From a virus: a DNA stretch of 58,233 nucleotides. A program made the position numbers and the translations under genes. The DNA is taken from positions 1-58,233 of IMG/VR virus record IMGVR_UViG_3300010883_010460. One strand, 5' to 3'. Positions 43,201-49,496 of the stretch are shown piece after piece (position 1 is the first letter of the stretch; each line of letters starts with the position of its first letter). The notes below the pieces were generated by a model that made no database searches, was not told the origin of the DNA, and saw only the letters and a list, made by a program, of their open reading frames with translations.

Positions 43201-43725
43201 CACGACTTGTCGTCCCTCAGGAGTCACTTCGATTTCGATGGCCATTGCGACCCGCCTTACTAAGTAGTTGTCCCACTTCTCTGCCCAAGACCCATAGAAC
43301 TCGTCTTCAGACTGTACCCGGACAGTCTTCGCTGGGTTGGGCTGGTTGGGGTCTGCGATGTGAACCATCAAGGTTCCTGCGTCGTCCTCTGTTACATCGA
43401 ACACGACCGATGCGTGGGACCAATCTCGTTTCTCTGGGTTCCAGGAGATCATCACTGGCGTTCCCTTGTCGGTCCAATCCTTCAATGATTGCACTGTACA
43501 AGGAGTTACCAACGTCGCCCGACAGCCGTAATGCTGTGCCGCCGCTGCGGCCTCCTCCCAACGAGCACCCTTCATGGGCCTCGCCCCCATGACCTTATTT
43601 ACCTCGTCCTCTGAAGTCTTCAGACCCAGGGCCTTCAGACACATGCTCAGACTGGTGGCCATGCAGGTAAACTGTGTTCTCTGGCGCACAGGAGTCACAT
43701 TCGCTCGGGCTTTTTTTCTGGTCAT
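40282..43725 (-). CDS. giant multidomain protein: C39 peptidase-like, low complexity, EF-hand pair
   Basis: 1147 residues. Residues 1-165 resemble a C39/papain-like peptidase: Cys21 in QFTCMATSL, His104 in WSHASVV and Asp125 in ADPNQP. A Lys/Arg/Asp-rich linker follows. A module with YG-N ... FLGTH ... AR(I/L)L is repeated at about 695-755 and 770-840. Two EF-hands, DTNKDGVLSREE and DTNGDGELSKDE, lie at about 948-980 with full calcium ligands. The Lys/Asp tract between is very low in complexity. Virion polyprotein or internal protein with an entry-stage peptidase is plausible, but inferred. Confidence 0.82.
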   Translation of the reverse strand: MTRKKARANVTPVRQRTQFTCMATSLSMCLKALGLKTSEDEVNKVMGARPMKGARWEEAAAAAQHYGCRATLVTPCTVQSLKDWTDKGTPVMISWNPEKRDWSHASVVFDVTEDDAGTLMVHIADPNQPNPAKTVRVQSEDEFYGSWAEKWDNYLVRRVAMAIEIEVTPEGRQVVAGVGLSKQSSTKTAEGHDCYKDYKGGTLSWQEYQDCLKRFEDIEDSYSRPRKTRYPVPGNYKEDSQKLQMALWLAGDSRGFKFVSDKLYSTELTEKQLNWFTSLLKRHQRFLGKIPTPGMSTWYTGRSSNDKLVVFVKADRAKKQLDRLAWLAPHDKYEDRYYVKPLNDKPRDVPEDEPEHFPMQPHVSAPPKPSFTPAQVKEQLQVLDGLLAQRPNRFMQQMRDEIGRGRALSEKQLSAIRQTLYRNRMKPQAQVFKHKKTATEETTMDRDAKKRGKKPQSINPKKDKNGPMRFKLDPSKASDKNPFADTSKHRRNDGPHRSKKRYNRKNKWDKESETDSRSTAYTDTEGSSLTQPLRSRRDYGAAPKESNQMMDLSDMKKALIGSPDGIEPLETMEFAARLANSQRASDTDVSKLFSKPYESVEESEGVEIKDMDEEIERQTGTKGLAKTKNQGKKADGDEEKEAKHEKGKSLSQEEITEGMSEEDKKKWEAHHGQVAKKGSDIERLLVAALEVKKHSGKGLYGYNLGTQRTVEATIRKATRQATRIAKALYKKDERTAQFLGTHAKRSNSIPARILVSCMKTLGPKIAAQLEEPAPKTAALGMYGLNAKTGRRALDACLDVREVLGGLAYGLHSRKASRHARITGFLGTHGKTERCLYARLLLSSYPDVDQIMTADDKAAGCENMPNPAMVQNCEDMKAGKKPGKGKAKKDDKKDDDKSDDKADDKKDSKKDDGKMPADLLEKFKAKKKGSKKAGDVLADLTEVEAHTMFDLYDTNKDGVLSREEWGGSKAVFDALDTNGDGELSKDEIAKGLGGSMAKGASRSRLTARMAAKQAASEYPTPDPKGDPKSSFPGAEESEANQPDMSQHGYDPGQTDRKRKQNKTAIQALAAQIAKYILAADEEATGSTLPNDEESDAAQPEAKGYSPGEVEDQAPGKPSESGFNPGKVEKKARLKMVELEEGDLIWLQG

Positions 43726-43760
43726 GTGCCTTCGTCCTCCATCAACAAACCCCTTTCGAG

Positions 43761-43802
43761 GGTAGGCCCTACTACCAATGGCTCGGTATTGAACTAATAC
43801 CG
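43761..43802. promoter_or_regulatory. two inverted repeats between divergent genes
   Basis: GGTAG/CTACC at 43761-43776 and the perfect CGGTATT/AATACCG at 43784-43802 lie between the giant protein gene and the HU-like gene. They look like operator sites. A CTTAGTAGT element follows at 43806-43814 and recurs near 57095. Confidence 0.5.
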
Positions 43803-43868
43803 CCCCTTAGTAGTAGGAGGGGTTTTCGGACCACTCAGGCCCCGCAGTTGAACAAGGACGGCACGAGC

Positions 43869-44129
43869 ATGAAATATGACGAACTCTGCAAGCTGATCGA
43901 GGAAGAGTCCACAGTCTCTTTCGATACTGTGAAGTCTGTCCTCAGTGCTCTCCCCCATGCGCTGAGCCAGCTTGATGAAAGAGAACAAGTGAGAACCCCA
44001 TGTGGGACCTTCGCCGCTTGGCCCAAAGAGGCCAAAGAGATTCTCCTGCCCACAGGAGAGAAAGTAAACCGTAAGTCAGAGGTGGTGGTGCGTCTTCGAC
44101 CTGGCAAGGCACTGAAGAGAAGCCGTTGA
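43869..44129 (+). CDS. HU/IHF-like DNA-binding protein
   Basis: 86 residues from the ATG at 43869 (AAGGAC upstream). Fits the HU pattern: a helix pair with SFDTVKSVLSALPHAL, the turn VRTPCGTFAAW where HU has the L-GFGTF segment, and a C-terminal EVVVRLRPGKALKRS. The DNA-clasping arms are shorter than in HU. It could package or bend phage DNA. It lies 10 bp from the patatin gene. Confidence 0.75.
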   Translation: MKYDELCKLIEEESTVSFDTVKSVLSALPHALSQLDEREQVRTPCGTFAAWPKEAKEILLPTGEKVNRKSEVVVRLRPGKALKRSR

Positions 44130-44139
44130 GAGGATAGAG

Positions 44140-45120
44140 GTGAATCAACCTGTTGGCATTCTGTATGCAACCGCCGGAGGGCGATACCCTTTTATGGCGG
44201 GTGTAGCGGACGCCTTGGAAGCCCACCTTGCAACCCTCGGATACAGCGTCGCCTTTAGAATCGGAGCCTCAGGTGGTTCGATTGTGGCTTCCATGAAAGC
44301 CAGCGGAGTCAACTTCCTCGACTGGCTCTCCGAAGCCGCAACCCCCACGAACATGAAGGCTGTGAAGATTGGCGGCACGAGGTCCCTACACAACATCAAG
44401 ACCTACATCCAGGGGCGAGGCTTCATCGACTCTAACGACCTTGTCGATCTCCTCCAGCGAACGCTTCCAGACTCCCCGAACATCCAACCCTGCTACTCGG
44501 TCTCCTGGTGCGTGTCCTCTGAGCAGCCTGTCGTCTTCCGACTAACCCCGGAGAACAGAGCGAGTCGCGTCGCAGCGAGCTGTGCTCTTCCGGTTGGGTT
44601 GACCTCGGTGAAGATCCGCAATGGAGACCTGGAGTCTCGCATCCAGAGGCAGCTCAAACTCGAAGAGGACCCGGACGGGTTCTCGGCCTTCCGGGACGGA
44701 GGTCTGTGTCCTGGGTTCCCACTCGACCTGGTCGAGGGCATCAAGCACATCCCAGTAGTGGTGGTAACCATCGACATTCGGGATCCTGGCACCAAGGAGA
44801 AGCCGATCTCGATCTTCCAGTCGCTCCTGGCACGCCAGGTCCGCGTCAAGATCCTCGACAACCTCAACGAGATTCGTAGCCGGAGGTCTCTCTCCGTGCT
44901 GTGCGTCCCAGCCCCCTCGTACATCAACTCAAAGTTCTCGGCCCGGTTCGACATCACGGAAGCTGAGGGGCGCAGCATGTACGACACAGGGCACACGTTG
45001 GCGAGAACCCACCTCTTCCTCCACCCCATCTACCTGCCCATCGCAGTGGAGGTCCCAACACCGGAGCCCATCGCAGTGGAGGTCCCTGCCGAAGCAGGCA
45101 GTGAACAGTGCGTGCAATAG
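44140..45120 (+). CDS. patatin-like phospholipase
   Basis: 326 residues with a GTG start after GAGG. The catalytic dyad is present: Ser44 in GASGG and Asp186 in DGG; the oxyanion motif is ATAGGRYPF at 10-18. The C-terminus carries a short repeated unit PIAVEVP. Patatins release fatty acids from phospholipids. The fatty-acid hydroxylase-like gene overlaps its stop, so the two may act on the same lipids, for example to remodel or permeabilise the host membrane. Confidence 0.87.
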   Translation: MNQPVGILYATAGGRYPFMAGVADALEAHLATLGYSVAFRIGASGGSIVASMKASGVNFLDWLSEAATPTNMKAVKIGGTRSLHNIKTYIQGRGFIDSNDLVDLLQRTLPDSPNIQPCYSVSWCVSSEQPVVFRLTPENRASRVAASCALPVGLTSVKIRNGDLESRIQRQLKLEEDPDGFSAFRDGGLCPGFPLDLVEGIKHIPVVVVTIDIRDPGTKEKPISIFQSLLARQVRVKILDNLNEIRSRRSLSVLCVPAPSYINSKFSARFDITEAEGRSMYDTGHTLARTHLFLHPIYLPIAVEVPTPEPIAVEVPAEAGSEQCVQ

Positions 45121-45704
45121 CACTGATCTTGGGCTCTTGGCTCTTGGCCGAGTTCTATGGGTACTGGCTCCACGTCCTCCTCCACAGTGACCGCTGGCGG
45201 TGGCTCTCCCAACGCCACATGAACCATCACCTGTTGAGCTACCATCCCGGTGGGGGGATGCGGTCAGACACCTACGTCCAGGAGACCGGAGACCACCTCC
45301 TCATCGCCGGACTGGGTGCGGAGTGGTTCGCTCCGGCTGCGGGCCTGATTGCATTGACCGCGTTGGGCGAGTGGGCCATCGGTCTCACCTGGCTGGAGAT
45401 CCTCGCGTCGGAAGCCATGCTCCTCTCGTACTCCATCTTCCTGTTCTGGTACTTACATGACCGGATGCACCTCAAGGACATCTGGCTTCTTCGGAACCCG
45501 CTACTCAGGAAGTGGTTCCTCAAGACCCGGAGGAACCACGACGTACACCACCATCACATCACCGATGACGGCCTGATGCAGAAGAACTTCGGCATCGCCT
45601 TCCCACTCTTCGACCACGTCTTCAGGACCTATCAGCCCCGGCTGGAAATACTGAACAGACGGGGTATTGAAGCCGCTTACGACCGCTACGACATCCCTCG
45701 CTGA
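45108..45704 (+). CDS. fatty acid hydroxylase/sterol desaturase superfamily protein
   Basis: 198 residues, GTG start at 45108 overlapping the patatin gene end. The four His clusters of the family are visible: HVLLH (22-26), HMNHH (37-41), HDRMH (117-121) and HDVHHHH (144-150), with hydrophobic helices between. Such proteins are di-iron membrane enzymes that hydroxylate or desaturate lipid chains. Finding one in a phage is rare. No promoter motif lies between this gene and patatin. Confidence 0.83.
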   Translation: MRAIALILGSWLLAEFYGYWLHVLLHSDRWRWLSQRHMNHHLLSYHPGGGMRSDTYVQETGDHLLIAGLGAEWFAPAAGLIALTALGEWAIGLTWLEILASEAMLLSYSIFLFWYLHDRMHLKDIWLLRNPLLRKWFLKTRRNHDVHHHHITDDGLMQKNFGIAFPLFDHVFRTYQPRLEILNRRGIEAAYDRYDIPR

Positions 45705-45723
45705 GAACTTTCTTGAGAGCAGG

Positions 45724-45752
45724 GGGTGCGCTTTTCGACCCCCACCCGTAGA
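45724..45752 (+). promoter_or_regulatory. phage promoter motif P18 (large non-coding RNA)
   Basis: GGGTGCG, then CCGTAGA after 22 bp, immediately before the large RNA. GGGGGT/ACCCCC pairs across the spacer. Confidence 0.75.
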
Positions 45753-45801
45753 GGGGATAGAAGCGAGTTGCTCTTTCAAAACACGATTTGATTTACTGGA
45801 T

Positions 45802-45944
45802 GGTTCGGGTTCGACCCCCGGCAGCGTACATTTTGGGTGCGCTGAGAGTTGGAACACCGAAGGTGATATGACAACAGAGTGGGAACAGGGTTCGGGTTCG
45901 ACCCCCGGCAAGTCCGTCACCAAGGGCTTGAGAGTTGGAACACC
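45802..45944 (+). repeat. tandem repeat inside the large RNA
   Basis: Two units about 87 bp apart. Each has GGTTCGGGTTCGACCCCC (from 45802 and 45889), which folds as a tRNA T-arm-like hairpin, and then TGAGAGTTGGAACACC (45843-45858 and 45929-45944). The segment between them differs. Confidence 0.8.
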
Positions 45945-46640
45945 CCCCACACTGAAACCAGACGCTCTTTCATATTCCAGTTTGCGACCCCCGGTGCTTG
46001 CACTGAGGGAAGCGGATGACCCTGCTGTCGGGTCACAAAACCTTCGTACCCCTGCCGGGTCGTCGGCCTCCTTCGGGAGGATAGCCAGAACCCCGATTGG
46101 GAAGGTGGTCTTCGCAGGCCATGCCGCCCAATCTGTGAGGGGGGATGAGTTATGCGGCGTGGAAACCGCGAGAATCATCCAGTGTCCCAGCGCGTGAGCC
46201 GACATTCCACTGTCGGAGTGCTGCAAAGGGAAGTCCCGTACTTGCTGATTCAACGGGGCAACGGTTGCAGGGCATAACCAAAACGAAAGTCTTGGGAAGT
46301 GGCGTCGGTCACAGAATCGGACTGCTGGGTGCAGAAGCCTCTCTGGTCATTGGAGCAATCTGGTGATCGTCCCGAAAGGGGGTAGCAGGAGTTCTTCCCA
46401 AGAGAACGAATGTTGCCGTGTGGAGGAAGGGAGAAGTGTACAGCTTACCCTCCGATACACAGAATGCAGGTCAGCAGTATCGCGTGCTGTTCCGTCCTTG
46501 GAAACAGGGAAGAACAGGGAGGAACGCCGTGAACAGTCTTACTGGCTGGTGTTCACACTCCTAACCCGCAAGGGGACAGGCTCAAAAGGCTTGGAGGTCA
46601 CGGTTGGAGGCAAGCCAATGTGTGCTTGTTTGTCTCTTCT

Positions 46641-46680
46641 GGGCGGGTCATCCCTAAAGGGTGGCCCGCCCTCTTTTTTT
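46641..46680 (+). terminator. rho-independent terminator of the large RNA
   Basis: GGGCGGG at 46641-46647 pairs with CCCGCCC at 46665-46671, with an inner CCCT-AAA-GGG hairpin, followed by T at seven consecutive positions. It is the strongest terminator in the window. Confidence 0.92.
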
Positions 46681-46690
46681 GGGCTGAGGT

Positions 46691-46766
46691 TGGCTGGGGC
46701 GACAAGACTCGAACTTGTATCTCCGGGGTAACAACCCGGCAGGTTGCCAGTTGACCCTACACCCCA
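46691..46766 (-). tRNA. tRNA-Asn (GTT)
   Basis: 76 nt read on the minus strand with encoded CCA. Acceptor stem TGGGGTG pairs with CGCCCCA (one T-G pair), discriminator G. The anticodon arm is CCGGG-TTGTTAC-CCCGG, anticodon GTT, which reads AAC/AAU. The T-arm is ACAAG-TTCGAGT-CTTGT and the D-stem GGGT/ACCT. It lies 11 bp past the RNA terminator on the opposite strand, and would be transcribed after the 72-residue gene. Confidence 0.93.
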
Positions 46767-46861
46767 CCAACCAAATACCAAACTTAGTCACCGGAGACCC
46801 GCGTTAGGGTTCATGGTGGATGATCCTCGCAATAAGCAGCGGGACCTCCGGCGACCGTTGT

Positions 46862-47080
46862 TTACTTGTTCGTAGAGACGAACTTGTTCAGCTTCGCAGC
46901 CGTCTCGATCACCTCATCGGTGGTGAAGAACGACTTGCGGTCCTTTGCCTTGTCCTCACGCGCCATGTGCGCGTTCTGCTCAAGGATCTCCTTGGCCAGA
47001 TGGAGAAGGTCGAACCTCATCTCGTAGGGGTTACGCGCTTCATTGGTGACGGTCATGCCGTCGGGGGTTTGAGAAGCCAT
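46862..47080 (-). CDS. small conserved phage protein
   Basis: 72 residues with AAGGAGGA before the ATG. The NPYEMRFDLLHLAKEILEQN segment resembles short helical proteins common in T4-like and cyanophages, of unknown function. It precedes tRNA-Asn in the same direction. A TATAAT at 47149-47154 (minus strand) may be a host-type promoter -10 for both; no good -35 is seen. Confidence 0.72.
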   Translation of the reverse strand: MASQTPDGMTVTNEARNPYEMRFDLLHLAKEILEQNAHMAREDKAKDRKSFFTTDEVIETAAKLNKFVSTNK

Positions 47081-47148
47081 TGCTTCCTCCTTGTGTGTAC
47101 CTGCAAGCAGGCGTGTGTGTGTACGCCAGCCACGATGACTGACGAGGG

Positions 47149-47154
47149 ATTATA
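47149..47154 (-). promoter_or_regulatory. possible sigma-70 -10 box for the tRNA operon
   Basis: A perfect TATAAT on the minus strand, about 70 bp before the 72-residue gene. The region 17 bp upstream (TAAAAG) is a poor -35, so activation or an extended -10 would be needed. Confidence 0.35.
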
Positions 47155-47185
47155 CCCCTGGAAATCAAAGTCTTTTACGAAAGGT

Positions 47186-47214
47186 AGGTGCGTTACCGCA
47201 GGCCCACTCGTAGA
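47186..47214 (+). promoter_or_regulatory. phage promoter motif P19
   Basis: AGGTGCG, then TCGTAGA after 22 bp, 35 bp before the ATG at 47249. One base differs from the usual CCGTA. Confidence 0.62.
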
Positions 47215-47248
47215 TACAGTACACAGAGCGGTGCCCACAGGCACCTGA

Positions 47249-47488
47249 ATGGTTGAGAGCAGCGTGAAGAAAGCAAGTTGGTGGATTGAGAACGGAGAAG
47301 TCTTCGTCGCTAAAGAGAAGTCCGATTGGCGGCGACACCGCTGGTTGCTCTTTCAACAAGATGCGTGGGGGCACGACCAATGGAGGATGATTACAGCCAC
47401 CTCAAGGACCAAGTGGTCCTTGTCTATTGCCTCGCTTGGCGACGGTAACCGTGAGTGGAACCGCCGTTGCCGACTCACATGGAGATGA
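47249..47488 (+). CDS. small hypothetical protein
   Basis: 79 residues, rich in Trp and Arg, with a strand-like pattern. The ribosome site is weak at the ATG (AGG only); a GTG five codons later is an alternative. The promoter motif upstream supports expression. No family recognised. Confidence 0.6.
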   Translation: MVESSVKKASWWIENGEVFVAKEKSDWRRHRWLLFQQDAWGHDQWRMITATSRTKWSLSIASLGDGNREWNRRCRLTWR

Positions 47489-47494
47489 CCAAGC

Positions 47495-47707
47495 TCAATC
47501 CTTGCAGTAGCACTTGAAGACGGTCGCTGACCGGACCTTCCCTTCGCCACACGCACGGACACACGCATCCGCAGACTCGTATCCCACGGTCATGTTGATG
47601 ATGAACACAACCAGGACCACAGCGAGGGCTATCGCTGTCACGATGAGCGTGGCTGCTTTCCAGCCCCCCATTCGACCACTCTTGTGTGAACACATGTTGT
47701 ATGACAC
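47495..47707 (-). CDS. small membrane protein with Cys-rich tail
   Basis: 70 residues, probably from a GTG at 47707 (AAGG upstream); an ATG four codons later is possible. One transmembrane helix at about 20-40 (AATLIVTAIALAVVLVVFII), then a tail with four Cys (CVRACG, CYC) that may form disulfides outside the cytoplasm. Superinfection exclusion or holin-type roles are possible but unsupported. Confidence 0.68.
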   Translation of the reverse strand: MSYNMCSHKSGRMGGWKAATLIVTAIALAVVLVVFIINMTVGYESADACVRACGEGKVRSATVFKCYCKD

Positions 47708-47790
47708 GACCCTGCCTTCTCCCGTTCGACGGTAGGTACTCTACCTACCAACACCCGGTAGCTTGCTTATAGGCATGTAGTCCATGTAGG

Positions 47791-47803
47791 CCCGTTCAAC
47801 GGG
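47791..47803 (+). promoter_or_regulatory. palindrome like that before the nuclease gene
   Basis: CCCGTT-C-AACGGG, the same core as at 14945-14961, 22 bp before the ATG of the WGR protein. Here the ribosome site (GGGAG at 47813-47817) is just outside the arms. A partial copy (CCCGTTCGACGG at 47721-47732) lies upstream of the divergent membrane protein. Confidence 0.5.
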
Positions 47804-47824
47804 GAGACCACATGGGAGACCAAC

Positions 47825-48499
47825 ATGAACGACCGACAGCTTCGTACAAGCCTCATCAAGATCGCTCACAAGCACCCTGAGAGCCGAGCGCAGATCCTTC
47901 AAGTTCTCAAGAAGGCCCACGGGCCTGTGGTCATCAAGAACCCCGATGTCATGCTCTACGCCATCGACAAGGCCAAGAACCAATCGAAGTTCTACGAGAT
48001 GCAGGTCGTGCAGGCACGACAGGCACCCAGGGCTCAGAAGGACGACAAGAAGAACCCCGATGGCGATTGGTGCGTAGTGCGGCGGTGGGGTCGGCTCACA
48101 GACAAAGGCGGTCTCACAGGGACCCCCGCCTCGATGAATAGCTACTTCTACTCACAGCGCGAGGCTGAGGCGTGGATGAAGAAGTTCGCGCAGTCGAAGG
48201 AGAGGGGCAGCAGCAAGTACACGGACGTGTCCCGGTCGAGGGAGTATCCGATTGGGCTCGGTGGAGCCGCCTTCTGGGGTGACGGTCAAGCAGCCTGCCA
48301 GGTCCAGCCTGAGCTTCGGAACCTACTCCAGCAGATGAGCAAGGCCCAGGAAGACCTCAACGCAGGTCTCAAGATGATTACCCCCATCTCCAGGCAAGAC
48401 TCCTCGATGGCCAAGAAGCTCCAAGGTCAGATGAACAAGGCCCTCAGTGAGGTCGCATCCATCACAAAGTACCTGGGTGACCAGCTCAGCGCCTGCTAA
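47825..48499 (+). CDS. WGR-domain protein
   Basis: 224 residues with GGGAG before the ATG. A helical N-terminus (residues 1-35) is followed by a WGR domain at about 45-130: KFYEMQVVQ, DWCVVRRWGRLTDKGG, and a helix with REAEAWMKKFAQSKE. The C-terminal third is helical with coiled-coil character. Bacterial WGR proteins are little studied; in PARPs the domain binds DNA breaks. It is the second WGR protein of this phage and may bind DNA ends or mark phage DNA. Confidence 0.78.
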   Translation: MNDRQLRTSLIKIAHKHPESRAQILQVLKKAHGPVVIKNPDVMLYAIDKAKNQSKFYEMQVVQARQAPRAQKDDKKNPDGDWCVVRRWGRLTDKGGLTGTPASMNSYFYSQREAEAWMKKFAQSKERGSSKYTDVSRSREYPIGLGGAAFWGDGQAACQVQPELRNLLQQMSKAQEDLNAGLKMITPISRQDSSMAKKLQGQMNKALSEVASITKYLGDQLSAC

Positions 48500-48605
48500 G
48501 TTTCTCCCCCTCCAACGGCCAGAACCCATAGAAACCTCCGGGGAACCCCCTCGTTTTCTACCCAATATATCCCCACAGGTGTGAGAAACACCGGAAGGTT
48601 GGGTC

Positions 48606-48941
48606 ATGTATTGGGTTTACGTCGTAGAGAGCAGGGGTCAGAGGTTCCGCACGAGCGGGGTCGGCGGGCCTTTCTACGTCGGCCTGTCAAGGAACCCCAC
48701 CCTTAGTTTGATGGAGCACAACGGAGAGGTCCCTGGCAACCAGAGCTTCTTCATCGCTCTGCGCCCTTGGGAGCCTCGGGCTCTCTATGGACCCTTTCCC
48801 TCTCAGGCCGAGGCCGAGGCCGCCACTGAAGAGATCAAGAAGCTCAAGCGTCAAGCAAGGGCTCACTGGCGGGCTGGCAAGGGCGTGGGTGCTGACCACC
48901 CCTGGGTCTTCAATCCTTTGATGAAGCTCGGCGGGGTTTAG
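48606..48941 (+). CDS. GIY-YIG domain protein, possibly inactive
   Basis: 111 residues. YWVYVVES and FYVGLS mark the two halves of the GIY-YIG motif, followed by MEHN. The helix between (NPTLSLMEHN) lacks the Arg that its neighbour has (DPARRLNEHN), so catalysis is doubtful. It shares YWVYV, RPWE, RAL-GP and HPWV with the 134-residue protein encoded on the opposite strand, with which its 3' end overlaps by 32 bp. They are diverged duplicates. Confidence 0.8.
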   Translation: MYWVYVVESRGQRFRTSGVGGPFYVGLSRNPTLSLMEHNGEVPGNQSFFIALRPWEPRALYGPFPSQAEAEAATEEIKKLKRQARAHWRAGKGVGADHPWVFNPLMKLGGV

Positions 48942-49314
48942 GCGGTGGCTCCCAACCATAGGGGTCTTTTACCCACGGGTGCTCCGGTCCAGCGCCTCGA
49001 CACATAGGGCTGTCCTTCGCTGACCACTTCAGGCGACCCTCCCCACGCTTCTGGCGCTTGAGCTTGTACTCAGCTTTGAGTGCCTCTCCACGGTTGTCGT
49101 AGGGTCCGTGCAGAGCACGAGCCTCCCACGGCCTGAGCTTGGAGGTGTACTTGCCTCCGCCCTTCTTGTGGCCGTTGTGCTCGTTGAGCCGCCTCGCCGG
49201 GTCCGTGGTCATGCCCACATAGAAGAACCCAGGAAGCGGGTCCCCCTTGTCGTTGAATCGGGGCTTCAGGCTCTGGATCACATAGACCCAATAGTATCGT
49301 TTTGAGGCTGCCAT
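48910..49314 (-). CDS. GIY-YIG endonuclease-like protein
   Basis: 134 residues from the ATG at 49314 (GGAGAG upstream). Core motif: YYWVYVIQS, FFYVGMT, Arg in DPARRLNEHN and a Glu in a following helix (EALKAEYKLKRQKR), as in UvrC-type GIY-YIG nucleases. The C-terminus is Pro-rich. Compact single-domain members occur in phages as free-standing endonucleases or homing-type genes. It is convergent with its paralogue. Confidence 0.83.
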   Translation of the reverse strand: MAASKRYYWVYVIQSLKPRFNDKGDPLPGFFYVGMTTDPARRLNEHNGHKKGGGKYTSKLRPWEARALHGPYDNRGEALKAEYKLKRQKRGEGRLKWSAKDSPMCRGAGPEHPWVKDPYGWEPPPKPRRASSKD

Positions 49315-49496
49315 CAACTCTCCAGGAACCCCACTCTCACGCCCGTGGGGAGGGCCAAAACTAAACCCAAGAAATCACTCTTTTTGCCTGTTTTGTAAGC
49401 TGTTGAAATCATTGAGGTTTTTGGGGCCTAAAATAAGTTCGAGGAAAACTGTCAGAAAACAGCTCCTGGATCCGGTGGCCTGGCGCGGTTCACACG
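49315..49496. other. AT-rich intergenic block
   Basis: 180 bp with a marked drop in GC at about 49360-49460 and a short CTGT/ACAG hairpin followed by TTTT on the minus strand (about 49449-49462), a weak terminator candidate for the membrane protein gene. No gene seen. Confidence 0.4.

Larger units (their letters stand above)
45760..46680 (+). ncRNA. giant structured phage RNA (GOLLD/ROOL-like or new class)
   Basis: About 920 nt between promoter motif P18 and a strong terminator, with no credible gene on either strand. Hairpins include TGACCC/GGGTCA at 46017-46035, CCTCC-TTCG-GGAGG at 46067-46080, nested GATGA/TCATC and GCGG/CCGC at 46144-46179, CCGACA/TGTCGG at 46199-46216, CCC-GAAA-GGG at 46371-46380, GTTCT/AGAAC at 46391-46407, GTGTA/TACAC at 46436-46460 and GTGAACA/TGTTCAC at 46529-46556. 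UUCG and GNRA-type loops are typical of stable RNA. Known giant phage RNAs are 600-900 nt and lie beside tRNA genes, as here. Start is placed by the promoter motif. Class membership untested. Confidence 0.8.

Noticed and set aside
45802-45922. Two tRNA-like T-arms as tRNA genes
   Set aside because: No matching acceptor 5' strand, anticodon arm or CCA end can be found for either; the following conserved sequence is not tRNA-like.
45501-46253. Open frames of 250 (minus) and 176 (plus) codons over the large RNA
   Set aside because: They run into the hydroxylase gene, contain the tandem repeat as low-complexity peptide, lack ribosome sites and conflict with the dense hairpins.
45760-46680. Group I or II intron, RNase P RNA or tmRNA
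   Set aside because: No intron domain V or P7 core, no RNase P conserved region and no tmRNA acceptor end are visible; flanking genes are intact, so there is no split exon.
46363-46731. 122-codon plus-strand frame
   Set aside because: It reads through the terminator hairpin and into the tRNA on the other strand; no ribosome site.
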